A stretch of DNA of 64,000 nt from Sepiola atlantica (GCA_963556195.1 OY744519.1:108532532-108596531), one strand, 5' to 3'. Counted from the first letter of the stretch, positions 30,560 through 42,360 are shown. The notes: generated by a model from the sequence alone, not told the origin. Numbers and translations: made by a program.

Positions 30560-31500
30560 ACAGTCATTTAAAAAAAGCTACAGACACAAATGATGCTGAA
30601 TGCTCAGGTCAGCCAAATTCGGCAATTGTCCCAGAAAACATCCAAAAAGTTCTGCAAACTTATTTTGGTCGATCATTAATTGAAGTTGCATGAAATAGCA
30701 GAGGAGTTGAATATATCACTATTTTGCACGAACATTTATCAATGAGAAAGCTGTGTTCAAAGTGGATGCCGCATTTGCTCACAGTCGATCGAAAACAACA
30801 ACGCATCAATGCTTCAAAGCATTGTTTCCAACTGTTTCAATGTAACAAAAAAGAGTTTTTGCATCAATATGTAACAATGGATGAAACATGAATCCATCAC
30901 TTCACTCTTGAGTCAAATCGGCAGTCAGCTGAGTAGACAACAGCAGGTGAAAGCTGTCTAAAGTGACCAAAGATGCAAACATCATCAGATAAGGTTTTCG
31001 TCTTCGTATTTTGGGATACACAAGGTATTCTGTTCATCAATTACCTTGAGAAAGGAAGACCCATTAATAGAGGATATTGTATAGCATTATCGGTGTGTTT
31101 GAAGGAAGAAATCGCAAAAAAGTAACAAATCAACAAAAAGTGTTCCTTCACCAAGACAATGCACCGTGTCACAAGTTGATTGCAACGATGGCAAAACTAC
31201 ATGAATTACACTTCAGAATTGCTTCTGCACTCACCCTATTCTCCAGATCTGCTCCCCAGCAACTATTAGCTGTTTACAGACCTCAAAAGAATGCTTCAGG
31301 GGAAAGAGATTTAGCTCCAATGAAGAAGAGATATCAGAAATGTAGACGTATATTGAGACCAAAGACAAATCGTTCTACAAAAAAAGACACTGAATTGTTA
31401 GAGAAGCATTGGAATCGGTGTATCCCTCTAGAAGGAGATTATCTTGATGAATAAAGTAGAATTTTGCCTAAATGTGGTTGCCTTATTAGTTAGGCCAGGG
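30560..31500 (+). pseudogene. Mariner transposase pseudogene
   Basis: Translated with frame changes, this follows a mariner transposase from the DNA-binding half to the C-terminus. In order: CSGQPN, RKLCSKWMPHLLTVDRKQQR, YVTMDETWIHHFTLESN (first catalytic Asp), VFVFWDTQGILFINYLEKG, VFLHQDNAPCHKL (second catalytic Asp), then after a frameshift LLHSPYSPDLLPSNYYLF, where the third catalytic Asp of the usual PSDY motif is Asn, and a LLEKHWNRCIPLEGDYLDE end. There are at least two in-frame stops and several shifts, so it is dead. The start of the protein and the terminal inverted repeats were not identified. The context is Penelope and LINE debris with no host gene. Confidence 0.85.
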
Positions 31501-31799
31501 ACTTATTGAGCGATGTGTTACTTTGGATGTCATGCGCTCAACACTGTACACAATGATTTCATTATATGACTAAACCAGTTGTAACAATGGAGGTATAGAC
31601 GGAGAATATAAAAGATAGATTGAAATAATTGACGTTAAGACTGGACATCGTAAATGCGTTCGATAGAAAAAGTGCAAAAATAAATTATTTTAAAAAGATT
31701 AAAAATAAGTGTTGAAAAAAAGCCAGCAGAAAAAGGAACAAGTGAAAATATGTATATGCCATTGACACTGCTGGTTTAGTATTTGTTTATATACTAATG

Positions 31800-32370
31800 A
31801 GTCACCACCTACCAAGGCCAAAAACTATTCGAGGATAAGGGTTAATGAGATTTTCAGTTGAATGATGAACAATACTATGAAATGATTGAAACCGATAGGT
31901 GGAATGGGCAGAATTTGATTTTTTAAAAAGACTAAGAGGACGACTCAACGAGTATTTGTTGACATTGGACTTGAAGACGACCATGTTGTAGTCTGCAGGG
32001 AAATGTGTTCCACAGATGGGAAGTTCTTGGAAAGAAACTCTGTTCATGCAAATTCCATTTGCTTGTAGGTACAGAGAGAAAGAAAGGAAAGTTCTTTGCA
32101 GTGTTGGTAGAGAAATGAGTTCTTGCTATGAATGTTTTACTGTGAGGAATTAGAGATTGGAGCTAAATCGAACACCTTCCATGGAAATAACGATAGAGTA
32201 GAGAAAGACTAGTAAAGTTTCTTCTCTGAGAAGAGAAGTGATTATTACCCATAAATAATCAATTTCTGCCCTGCTACAACCATCATGCTGGTGAACGCGA
32301 TCTTGTCTCACAATCCACCTGTCAAACTCTTTAACCCTTATCCTCGATTGGCCTTTGGGCCTTGATAAGC
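31800..32370 (-). mobile_element. CR1/Jockey-type LINE, 3' end fragment
   Basis: The minus-strand frame contains SFQELPICGTHFPADYNMVV then FKSNVNKYSLSRPL, the typical reverse transcriptase C-terminal end of the LINE at 36065-37185. It is followed by the non-coding GAGGATAAGGGTTAA 3' region. Beyond about 32100 homology continues in the 5' direction (GAACACCTTCCATGGAAATA matches GAGCACCTACCATGAAAATA at 36440). A second GGGTTAA.. / TTAACCCTTATCCTCG inverted scrap at 32330-32355 suggests another 3' end abutting in opposite orientation. Confidence 0.7.
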
Positions 32371-32739
32371 GATGACCTTTAATGTAAAAAATTACCCACT
32401 AGATTGTGAAGTACTGTGATAGGATCCAGGAGTTAGGTGCAGTTATTTATGAAAATTAGACTTAGATTTGACTGTAAATGTGTTAAGAAAAAGCATGACT
32501 GTTGAGAAGAAACCAGCAGAAGAAGGAACAAAGAGAAACATGGTGTGAAAGAAATGAGCGAAACAGACAAGAATAGGACAATGAGTGTAAATCTATATGT
32601 TATCGTCACTGTACATGTTTTATTTTTTTTTTTTGCAGTTACTAACCAGCAGAGCATTACTACTGTTGACCAAAGGAAGAGTCGGACATCTGTACGTAGT
32701 GTGGTGATGTATGGAAGTGGTGAAACTTAGCCAATGAGG

Positions 32740-33095
32740 GTTGAGGACATGCATTGCATAGAGAGAAATGATATGAGAATAATTTGATGGATGTGTAATG
32801 TGAGTCTTAAAGACAGGCTTAGATCTGATTACCTTAGAGGAAGATTACATCTGAACAGTGTAGGGAGATGTTTGCAGAACAGGAGACTTTGATGGTATGG
32901 TCACGTTGAAAAAATAGATAACAGAGTTCTTGGGTTAGTAAAGTTGAGGTAGCAGGGTTAGTTGGCAGGGAAAGGCCAAGGAAAACATGGAAGATAAATA
33001 AAGATCTTACCATAGATAGGTTAGTTTAGAAGTCAATTTCTAAAAGCTGTCCAAAACATGCCAGCATGTAAAACAAATGTTAAACTGGAGGACGA
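32740..33095 (+). mobile_element. LINE 3' end with RT C-terminal tail
   Basis: Broken frames read IRWMCNVSLKDRLRSDYLRG, then WYGHVEKI and a SVGRCLQN middle, the same tail as 19745-20352. The L.WYGHVE motif is intact here. It ends with GTCCAAAACATGCCAGCATG TAAAACAAATGTTAAACTGG and a run of GGAGGA repeats. Stops interrupt the frame. Confidence 0.7.
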
Positions 33096-33160
33096 GGAAG
33101 AATAGGAGAAGGATGAGGAGGAAGCGGAGGAGGATTTACACATTAGAATTAGATAAATCT

Positions 33161-33710
33161 ATATATATAAAACTCTATGTGTGTGTATGTTAGTCATGTT
33201 TGTGTGTTCTTTATAGAAATAAAGGTTAGAGAATCTACATAAAATCTAGAACTGTATTCTTATCTAAAATTTACCGAGAAAGACAATGGAAGTGTTCCTG
33301 AATCTCTAAGGGGGCTATGCGGGCATAACCTTTTTAAAACTCCAAATATATCCTAGTTTTATGAAATTTAAATCATATGTACTAAATTTTCTGGAGAAGA
33401 CAATGGAAGTGGTCCGAATATCTAAGTGTCATCCTAACTTAAGGTCGAACCTCCTTTAAAACTTCAAATGTATCCTATTTTGATGAAATGTATATCATAT
33501 GTATAAAATTCTTTTGGGAAGACAATGGAAGTGATTCCTAAATCTCTGCATTATCCTCTATGTGCCAAGTATGTATTTGCCCCTCCCTCTAAGTGACCCA
33601 TGGGGGCAGAACCCTTTTAAAACTTTAAATACACATATTCGATTTTAATGAAATTTAAACCATATGTATAAGAGAGTTTTCCAACATTTCAGCTTCTTCT
33701 GACTATATTA
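33161..33710. repeat. Helitron-like dispersed repeat with three tandem units
   Basis: It begins AAATCTATATATATAAAACT CTATGTGTGTGTATG, a 5' end style common to Helitrons. Three direct units of about 118-120 bases follow, each containing GACAATGGAAGTG (about 33284, 33404 and 33522). The same units in reverse orientation make up 16600-16880. No coding sequence is present. Confidence 0.55.
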
Positions 33711-33879
33711 AGGGGCAAAACGGGAGGCAGTAAAATCAAAGAAAGTAAGATGGTGTAATAAATGAGCAGAGTGAAAAAGTACATGGTAGTCATCCTCATT
33801 GAATCCCAAGCAACATTGGGCCTTCCTTCTAGTTAATAAAATGCTCAACATTGTTTGTGGTCATCAATCCTCAATTCAT

Positions 33880-34560
33880 ATTCTATCTAATAAAGGAGAG
33901 CTCAGATAAATCCACTAGCTGACCACATGTAGTGTGAACCCCTGTTTTAGCACTAGTAGTGACAGCAGCAAAGCAATTTCCATAAATACTAAATTCTGAT
34001 TGGTTAATTTTGTAAAAATTAACAATATCGATTGGTTGTAACCAAAATCCAAAATCGAATTTCAACCAATTAGAAAGAGCTGCTCTGAAAGCTGAGAACC
34101 TGTTCGGTACTGGCTACATAAGCAAGGACCCAAGCACAGTCAGTAGTGAGACTCAACCTGCCACCATGAATCCTTGTCAGTCATTTTCATAGCAACACGG
34201 TGAAAACCAATTACTACTAGACTTCTTATGGGTAAATCCAAATTGAGCCTTTCCTGCTGGCCAAGGGTTCTCAGCAGACGACACAAGGAACATGCACGAA
34301 CTCACACACAAGTTTACACATCTACAGACTAAACGAAAAGCAAGCATATATACGGACACCACCAGCCTAGTCTGTAGAACTTGCACATTGCCACACACAA
34401 TCTCACACAGACCAGCTGAAAATAAACATGTTTGTTCAACTTCTTACAAACAAAACAACTCTTTCTTCACCTAAAACGTTCATGAACCCTTTGATCCACT
34501 CTTTTATTTCGTTTTTAGACCCGAGATTATGAATAAATTCCAATTAATATTTGTATGAGT
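33880..34560. other. Unclassified segment with clustered CCAAT boxes
   Basis: ATTGG occurs at about 33994-33998 and 34030-34034, and CCAAT at about 34065-34069, followed by ordinary-complexity sequence and an AATAAA at 34532. The spacing resembles a promoter followed by a polyadenylation site, as in a solo LTR, but no TG..CA ends or target duplication were found. The short frames 33883-34065, 34177-34398 and 34292-34474 show no domain. Confidence 0.25.
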
Positions 34561-34844
34561 TGTCTGTCATTCATTGATGTAGCAATATTTTGTTAGATAC
34601 AGAATTTTCCATATAAAATTAGATTAAGTAAAGAAGTATTTTCCATTAGAAGTTAAAGTTAAAAAGTTAAGCTAACGTGTTAGGTAGTAACGTCGTGACA
34701 GGAAATCGATGTGCGATGTGGCAGAAAAGCTAGTGAAAACGTTCTCTTGTTTCTGAACTGCAAAGAAAAGCGGACGTATTTGTTGTAGCTCCTCTCGCCT
34801 CCTATGGTGGATGGGTAACACCAATATATATATATATCAGTATA

Positions 34845-35305
34845 CTGTAAAGAAAGAAAATAAAATTTTTAAACCCTGAATGATTGTGTGCTTTCATTAG
34901 TAATAACTTTTACAACTGCTGCTATTAAAAAGAAGTCCACAGCTACTAAAATCAACACGCATCACGAAAGACATATGATGGCTGTTAACAACAGCATAAA
35001 ATAAGAGAAAGAGAGGGATAGATCAAATCTATGCACTGCCACAGACATTGCTGCCACGACCACAGAAAGACATCACAACTGATTTAGCTGACTATTTATG
35101 ACGTGTCAACAAGACTTTGGCAGTTTACATGTATATTGTAAAGAAAATTAAAAATCCTAAAAATAAAAGAATTGTTAAACCCCACATGATTTTGTGCTGT
35201 TATTATTAATAACATTCACAACCGTTGCTACTAAAAAGAAGACGACAGCTACTAAAATTAACACAATAGACGTGTGAACGGCTATGACAAAAAGAAAGAG
35301 ATCAA
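34845..35305 (+). repeat. Direct repeat pair of about 170 bases
   Basis: 34845-35015 and 35131-35300 share TGTAAAGAAA, AAAATAAAATTTTTAAACCC-type sequence, TGATTGTGTGCTTTCATTAG / TGATTTTGTGCTGTTATTAT, AAAAAGAAG.C.ACAGCTACT AAAAT and a CACAA segment. The copies are diverged. A related scrap containing ACAGCTGTTTACAAGA..TCTGT recurs at 35370 and 37445. Confidence 0.6.
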
Positions 35306-35399
35306 CGTCACTACTATGTCTCTGATGACTTTTACGAAGACCAAATGTGTCAACTGACAACACAGCTGTTTACAAGATTTCTGTCCACGAGACAATCAC

Positions 35400-35992
35400 C
35401 GATAATCTATTGCCGTATAGTTCACAACTCGACTGACATGAAAAAAAAATTACGAAATTTTTTTTATAATGTACCCGTGACAGAAGGAAAATATCGTACA
35501 CCAAAAAAATCACATAATTGATCAAGTAGTTTTGTTTTTTTTACAAAAGAAAATCAAATTTTCTGGCTAAACGACGAGCGTTGATCTATCGACACCATGT
35601 TGGAAATACTTTGCAGGACAAGGGAGATAACTCCAAATAATTCAAACTTTTGTGATATTTTTATTTTTCTTGAAAAATAATACGGTTGAATTTGGAGAGA
35701 CAACATTATTCAAAATAATTCAAACTTTTGCAATATTTTAAAAAAAAAATAATACGGTTGAGTTTCGGAAAGACAACATTATTCAAAATTATTCAAACTT
35801 CAAGTCCATAACTCGACAGTCATCAAAAAAAATTAAGAATTCTCATTAATCGCTTAAAAATGATTTTCTTTTGTAAAAAAAAAAATAATTGATCAATTTA
35901 CGTGATTTTTAGTATACGATATCTTCATTTCGTCATGGGTACGTACATCATAAAAGATTTTCTTTATTTTTTTTCCATGTCGGTCGAGTAAT
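35400..35992. repeat. Foldback element with internal tandem repeats
   Basis: ACTCGACTGACATGAAAAAA, ATGTACCCGTGACAGAAGGA, AATATCGTACACCAAAAA and ATCACATAATTGATCAA on the left (35425-35526) pair with the complementary series at 35893-35990. Between them, two direct units of about 78 bases carry AATAATACGGTTGA.TTT and AGACAACATTATTCAAAAT (about 35640-35795). A further inner pair AAAAGAAAATCA / TGATTTTCTTTTGTAAAAAA lies nearer the loop. Non-coding. Confidence 0.8.
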
Positions 35993-36064
35993 GGACTTGC
36001 ACCAAAATTCCACACATAACATGTGTTGTTTTTTCTTGTCTTTTTTTGGGGGGAGGGGGGTACT

Positions 36065-37185
36065 AATGTGTCACCGCTTATCAAGACTCAAAGGCCACTC
36101 GGAGATAAGGGTTAATTAGATAGTTAGTTGGTGATGAACAACACCTCGAGATGATTGGAAACGATAGCTGAAACTGGGCTAAATTTGATCATTTAAGAGG
36201 ACGGCTTAACAAGAAATAGTTAACATTGGACATGAAAATGACCATGTTGTAGTCAGCTAGAAAGCAACCTTATGGTATTGTGTTCCACAGATGGGAAATT
36301 CTAGGAAAGAAACTTTGTTCATGGACGTTCCATTTAATTTTAGGTACACAGAGGAAGAAAGGGAAATTATTGACAGTGGCTGTAGCTAAACAAGTTTTTG
36401 CTGTGAATTTTTTACAGGGAGGAACCAGAGATTGGAGCTCAGTGGAGCACCTACCATGAAAATAAAGATAGAGTAGAGAAAGACTAACAAAGCCTTTTCT
36501 GTAAGAAAGGGGCTGTAGGGAAGAAAAGAGATCATCCATTCCCACTAGATTTCAAAGTCGATTTTGTACTTTGTCAAGGCAGGATAGAGCTGCACCTCCT
36601 TAGATGTGGCAACAGTACTCCATCTTAGGACGTATCTGACTCTTATATAGGTAGAGGGCTGCATCAGGAGTGAAGTACTTTCTGGAGCGGTAGAATGATC
36701 CAACCGTTTTTTCAGGGACCTTAGCAATGGATTTTTTATAAGTCTTCCATTTCAGGTCTGAAGTGAAGATCAGTCCTAGGAGCTTATTAAAGCGAGGACT
36801 TCTTCAAGGATAGAGCCATTCATTTGAATTTGGGCCAACTGATGATTTGAGGGGTGGTGGTGAAAAGAGAGAAGCTTGGTTTTAGATGTATTAAAAGTAA
36901 CCAGCCACCTTTTTTGCGGATCTGATCAATGAAAGGAAAGAAACTTGATTTTAAAGGTATTAAAAGTAACAAGCTACTTTTCCCATTGCACCATGTTCTC
37001 CAGGTCAAAAGAGAAAAAAAAACAGAAAGATATCAATCATTAATGCCCTAGATGGTTGTGTCGTCTGCATAGATATCAACGAATGATCTCAGAATATGAT
37101 TTGGAAGATCATTGATGGTTGGGCTCGGAATGGATTCTTGAGGCATTGATATCCTGTGCTTCTGATTTCTGCCCATCAACAACTA
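36065..37185 (-). mobile_element. CR1/Jockey-type LINE, 3' half fragment
   Basis: On the minus strand the first recognisable protein is the end of the reverse transcriptase catalytic region (about 37170-37080: a decayed PQ.S..SPT then INDLPNHIL and SFVDI). It continues through the thumb and connection region to FFPRISHLWNTIP at about 36290. The frame 36270-36545 (91 residues) carries VSLSLLYLYFHGRCSTELQS then LVPPCK, matching the 49082 and 39430 copies. Stops and a shift break it. It ends with the same GATAAGGGTTAA 3' region as the copies at 2941 and 31800. Confidence 0.75.
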
Positions 37186-37189
37186 CTTA

Positions 37190-39115
37190 CATAGACCTAT
37201 AAAAGAGAAAAGAAGTAATGGTTGAGAGAACATTTCCAGATATTCCATAGCTACTAAGCTTGTGAAGCAAACATTTATGCAAAGCCTATTGATTAATTGA
37301 TCCTGTGCCATATCACATATCAACACATCAGCTGTATAGTCATAAATAAAATTCTGTCATCATCATTGAAAACAACAACAATAAAGAGAAACAGGGAGAT
37401 GCTGCAACTGATTTAGCTGACTACCTACAACGGGTCAACTAACACAGCTGTTTACAAGACTTCTGTCGACAAGATGATACTGGTAATCTGTTGAATTCAA
37501 AAGAATTCCCCATGTAACATTACTTCTATTCATTTAACATCACTTTTTTCTTGTTCAGGAGTCAGACGTTTTCTGATATTGTGACAAAGTAGCCGGGGCC
37601 GACGGGGATCGGGTATCCTAGTTATGCGCTAGTATGCATCTTAGTGATGATGCTAGACCCTGCGTAGAAACAAAGCGGTGATATAAAACTAGTACATATT
37701 CGACGTGAATCAGCTATCCAAACAGGGTTGAATCAGGCGTTGAAATGTCTACTAAAAGCCAAGTAATTGTCAAAATTGATAATCGTTGCAACAGCTAGTT
37801 ATAAAACAGATGTGCCGAGGATTTGAGCAAAATCTTTAATCACCAAAAAGCTAATAAAAAGTCAACTTAGAGATCGCGAGCTGGGCAAGATAATCATCTA
37901 ACCCTGTCTTCATTAATTGAGGCAGATGGATGATGACTACACGGCGAGAAAACCAAGAGTAATTGTTTTTATGATAACGGTAAAACCAGAGAGGAAAATC
38001 CCATTTATCTGTGTCGTTGAAGGGGGGGGGGGGGGGAGAGCGCCTGCCCAGACCCCCAAGAGAGGAAGAAACACAGAGAAATATGTTGGAGAAAAGGAAG
38101 GGCGTAGCAATACACATCTCAAGAAGCGAAAGTACGTTTTGAGAGAACCACGCGACGAGACGACAGAACGAAAGCGACCACCGAACGAGAAAGGTCGGGC
38201 GTTCGGCCTCTCGTTCGGATGATAGAGCGCGTTGGCTGAAGTATTCTCCCCATCGTTTTCCTTAACATAGATTAGTGACTTAAATAACAACTTGCAAATG
38301 AATTCACACACAGAGAGACAACGAATAGCTTAGCGCGACAGTCTTTTACGAGCACGGCAGACATCAACCAAATGTTAAAACAATTCTTTTATCTTTGTTA
38401 ATAATTACTTTCATACAAAAAGACCCCGCCGAGTTGTTGCATTATTATTGTTGCTTTGTTCTGCTTGAATAACGGTCCGCCTTATAGAGTCAGCCGACTG
38501 CTGATCGCCCAGTGTTCGCTCGCTGATATCAACAGTTTCAACGTGGAAATTGGACGTGAAACGAGATCGACAAAGTCATCATCAGCATCGCCGTCATCCC
38601 GGCCTAGAGGAATTTCGATCGACATATTTTTTTTATTGCCACTACGACGATCGGCTGAAGAGTGTTCACGGTCTGGCAAGATCTCTGTGTAGAGAACCAG
38701 AGGTGTGAGCAGCGAGACAGAGACACGAGTGGGGTACCCTTTTATAAGTGGCACCACGACCAGGATATCAAACACCTGTGTGTGAGTGGCCAACCATCCC
38801 CACGGGGCTAGAGACGAGTGGGGTACCTGTTATAATATTATGAAAGCTCACTCTCTACTTCTCACGGTTCAGCGGGTCAGCAGTCTCCAAATTTCACTCT
38901 GTATGGTCTTGCCCAATCACTTGCTTCCAAGTTTTCCTTGGCTAGCCAACCTTCCTGCGATTTAGGACATTCATGCTTCTGCAATGGTTTATCCAGAAGG
39001 ATGAACGTTCGACATGACCATATCAGCGTAATCGATTTATCCTGAGAATAACCTCTACAGAGAAATTCAACAATATTCTGTGATTCAAGATACTGCAATA
39101 ATTTGCATATGTGGT
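37190..39115. other. Unclassified, CpG-retaining stretch
   Basis: This is the most GC-rich non-transposon stretch of the window. 38015-38345 contains many CpGs (CGAACGAGAAAGGTCGGGCG, TTCGGCCTCTCGTTCGG) plus a poly-G run at 38022-38034. 38470-38830 holds a GAGTGGGGTACC motif twice (38728 and 38817). 37590-37625 carries CCGGGGCCGACGGGGATCGG then TATCCTAGT, similar to a Helitron 3' hairpin. Frames 37917-38222 (+), 37937-38311 (-) and 38456-38692 (+) overlap each other and show no domain. A non-coding first exon or promoter is possible but unproven. Confidence 0.35.
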
Positions 39116-40176
39116 GGGTTAAACAATATAAAAACTGTACTTTTTTGACTGAAGAGGTGAGTTGAGTTTGGAAAAGAAGAGAGTGAAGATTCGAGAGAGA
39201 ACTTTTAATATTGGAGATTGCAATTGTCGGTGAAGGTGAAGAAAATCCAATTTTATTTTTTATTAAGTTTGGATTACAGTTCCTGTACCCTGAAGAATGG
39301 AACTTGGAAGATAACTATGACCACATGCTAAGATTGGGTAAAACAAAAACAACAATTTTTTTATTAGTTCACCTCAAACAAGGCAGGCCGCCACTGTAAA
39401 CGTAAGGGGCTACTGAGAAAAAGGGTGAAAGTTTGGGGGGTCAACCTAAATTGGGAGCTATGCAGCGAGATGTCTGTTTACATTAGTTTTAAATTTCTGC
39501 ATGTCAGTACCGTCAGGAAAACAATGAACATGGAGGGAGTTCCAGATTCCAGCAGCACGAGGAAAGAAGCTTTTTTGGGGACCTCCACAGTGAATTTATA
39601 GAATTTGGCAGATTGTCGGGTTGGTCTAGTGAATTTACATCGTGGGGGTACCAGAGCAGCAAGTTCATCAGAGCACAATCCATTGAAGTACTTGTAAAAC
39701 AGGCACAAGGAAGCAACATTGCGGCGATGGGACAGAGGCTGGAGCTTGGTAGATAGTGAGGGACTCTTTTTTGGATCTTGCCTAAGAGGAAGAGACTAGT
39801 GGATGATGCCCCAGCCCAGATGTGGCAACAATACTCCATGCATGGGTGGATGGTGGCTTTGTAGAGTTATAGGATAATGTCAGGTGTGAGGAGTTTACTA
39901 GCACGATAGAGGGAGCCCACATTCTTTGCAGCAGTCCTGGCAATGTCTTCAATGTATTTATTCCAATTCATGTTATCTGTGAAAGTTAGGCCAAGGTGTT
40001 TGAATTATGAACTCTCAGGTAGGGTGTTATTTGCCATGACAATCAGTGGTTGAAGAAGTTTCTTGTAGTTATTGAAGGAAAGTAGCTTTGTCTTTGCAGC
40101 ATTAAAAGTTACCATCAATTTTTGACCCCAATCCACTACAGACTGGAGGTTATTTTCTAAGGATTTAGCCATTGCC

Positions 40177-41116
40177 TCATATGTGCGCATCGGTTTTGCC
40201 CACATGATGAGAGTAGAGCATGGTGTCGTCAGCAAATATTCCTATCTCAATCTCAATGACATCAGGGAGGTCATTTATGAAAATCAGGAACAGTAGAGGT
40301 CCAAGGACGAATCCCTGGGGTACACCAGCATTTATGTCATGTTGCTTAGATAAACGGCCATCGAGGACAACCTGGATCTTTCTTTTTGTTAGGAAGGATT
40401 TAATTATATTAAATATATGTCCAGTAATACCATATGAGTGCAGTTTTAGAAGCCCTTCATGCCAGACCTTGTCAAAGACCTTGCATATATCAAACGCTAC
40501 CGCCCTAGCTTCACCTGCCTTGTCCAGTGTATGATATATGCATTCAGAAATGACCATTAGGATATATGCGGTAGATTGTGCTCGTCTAAATCCGTATTGA
40601 TGATCAGAAAGAAGTTTAGCATTAGCTAGGTGCCGGACTATCGCTAGATTGATTAATGATTCAAAGATTTTAGCAAAGATCGGGAGTAGACTGATTGGAC
40701 GGTAGTTTAGAGGATCAGTTCTATCTCCAGAATTCTTGAAGACTGGTACCATAAAGGCAATTTTCCAACTATCAAGGAAACAACATTCAGCAAGCCATTT
40801 GTTGTATAGTTTGGAGAGGACAGGGGTCAGTTCTATCTCCAGAATTCTTGAAGACTGGTACCACAAAGGCAATTTTCCAACTATCAAGGAAACAACATTC
40901 AGCAAGGCATTTGTTGTATAGTTTGGAGAGGACAGAGGTCAGCTCAGCAGAGCATTTCTTTATTACTATTACTGGTATAAGATCAGGCCCACAGGTTTTG
41001 GAGGTGTCAAGGTTTTTTATGATGTCTCTGACCTGAGATGGGGTGATGACCAGGTTCTCAAGTGTGGCTTCAGTCCACAATGGGAATTTAGGGAGAGGGT
41101 GATTTTCTGAGTCCAA
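40177..41116 (-). pseudogene. LINE reverse transcriptase domain
   Basis: The 242-residue frame at 40905-40177 contains NYRPISLLPIFAKIFE, the DHQYGFRRAQST fingers motif, motif A FDICKVFDKVWHEGL, motif B GVPQGFVLGPLLF and motif C FADDTMLYS (residues about 224-232), so the catalytic aspartates survive. The preceding frame (41116-40787) supplies the upstream part (HPLPKFPLWTEA, then TCGPDLIPVIVIKKC, an SGPDGIP-like motif). The two frames overlap in sequence content because 112 bases are duplicated in tandem at about 40714-40940. Both copies encode LDSWKIAF.VPVFKNSGDRT, and 112 is not a multiple of three, so the duplication itself breaks the frame. Confidence 0.85.
40714..40940 (-). repeat. 112-bp tandem duplication inside the LINE RT
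   Basis: CTATCTCCAGAATTCTTGAA GACTGGTACCA starts at 40721 and again at 40833, with only a few differences between copies (CATAAAGG / CACAAAGG; AGCAAGCCATT / AGCAAGGCATT). The few mismatches suggest the duplication is much younger than the insertion. Confidence 0.92.
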
Positions 41117-41517
41117 AATGGAGTTTAAGGCGAAACGCTGGGCAAGTAGTTAAGCCTTATCAGTTGCCGTGCAAACAACATCGTTGTGATTTGATAGCAG
41201 GTGAATTGTCCATTGTCCATCACACTATTGTAGATTTTCCAGAAATCACGAGTTCCTAGTTTCAGTGACTAAATGAATTTTTTGGTTATCTCTATACCTT
41301 CTCTTTGCTTCATCTATCACTACTTTGCAATCATTTCTTGCCTCTATAAATTTCTGTCTATTCGCACTTGACTTATGGCGGCCGAATTTTCGGAATGCTT
41401 TCTGCCTCTCAGCAATAGCAGCTGCTCATTCTGAGGTGAACCATTGAGGAGAGTGGGGTTTGCTGAAGAATTTTCGCATGGGGACATAAGCATCAATGCC
41501 TGCTTTGATCCATTTGG

Positions 41518-42330
41518 TTAGCTCATTTGCACACTGATCAGCAGGGAGTGAGAAGGTTTCACCCCATGACGTGTCGCTGATGTGATCTTTGATGGATTCA
41601 AAATCAGCCTGCTCATAGTTTCTCGTCGTTTTGAGCAGCGGCTCTTCAGCTTTTGGACGAGTTTTAAGGTGATAAGTATCATTACCACAACGTAATCAGA
41701 GTTTCTGAGCGGGCTATGGGCATTCGCCACACAAGCCTCGTGTACTGAAGTCAAGAACAGGTTCGCACGAGCAGGAAGGTGATTCAGAAAAGTGACAGTC
41801 TGTGATAGGTCGTGAACTGAGGAGAAATTAAACGTAGAGTTCCCAGCGGCATCAGTAACGCTGGAGAATCCCAACCAGTCATGGTGGTGTGCATTAAAAT
41901 CCCCAAATACATGTATTTGGGCATTTGAGTCGAGTGAGAGTGCTCTATCTAAGCTTTCAGAGACAGAGTCAAGCAAGGTACAGTCCTGGGTCGAAGGAGA
42001 ACGATATAAAAAATATAAGTAACTAACTCTGTGATGTAAGATCAATCTAAAGCACATGTAGGCTTGGTCATCTGATTCTAACCTATTTTCTCTAGTCAAG
42101 GGGAGGGTGTTCTGAACATAAACTCCTAGCCCATGCATATGTTTGTCAGTCCTTATGGTAGAGTGGAAGGTAATCGGTCATGTCAAAGTGGTGAGACAAG
42201 ATTGAGGATTGAAGGTTTGTTTCACTTAGTGGTAGGATATCCGGGGAGTTTGTCAGGAGAAAAGTTTCTATGTCGTTAATGTTGGTTCTAAGTCCCTGGA
42301 TATTTGTGAATGCGGGCCTCAAGAGCGGAG
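41518..42330 (-). pseudogene. LINE apurinic-type endonuclease domain
   Basis: On the minus strand a short broken frame (about 42330-42150) gives TNINDIETFLLTNSPDILPL SETN, the usual start of the LINE endonuclease. After stops, frame 42138-41518 continues with GLGVYVQNTLPL, FLYRSPSTQD, HVFGDFNAHHHDWLG (with the catalytic GDFNAHH), and LRNSDYVVV. The last motif is normally SDH, so the catalytic histidine has become tyrosine. Beyond that the frame keeps a DDTWGET-like linker only in another frame. Confidence 0.8.
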
Positions 42331-42360
42331 GTGAAGATGTTTTTTGTTGGGTGTCTGGTT

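Larger units (their letters stand above)
39430..42360 (-). mobile_element. CR1/Jockey-type non-LTR retrotransposon, fullest copy
   Basis: Read on the minus strand: an endonuclease domain (from about 42330 to 41700), a linker, a reverse transcriptase domain (about 41120-40200), and a C-terminal region with MEYCCHIWAGAS, KIQKRV, LYKYFNGLCSDELAALVPPR and LESGTP (39840-39480). The frame is split by stops, shifts and a 112-base tandem duplication, so it is dead. It is the most complete of five copies in the window, all on the same strand. The order of endonuclease, then reverse transcriptase, with this C-terminal style places it in the CR1/Jockey group; the exact clade was not determined. Confidence 0.85.

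Noticed and set aside
30900..31454. 125-codon frame as an active mariner transposase
   Set aside because: The frame covers two different reading frames of the ancestral protein, has upstream stops, and the third catalytic residue is Asn.
33990..34560. Solo LTR suggested by clustered CCAAT boxes and AATAAA
   Set aside because: No TG..CA ends, no target duplication and no second copy were seen.
38456..38692. 78-codon frame in the CpG-rich stretch as a gene
   Set aside because: It opens at TTG, overlaps an equally long frame on the other strand, and shows no recognisable domain or splice context; kept only as an unexplained region.
40177..42138. Long minus-strand frames as a possible host gene
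   Set aside because: The motifs are those of a LINE endonuclease and reverse transcriptase, with stops, shifts, a lost endonuclease histidine and truncated copies elsewhere in the window.
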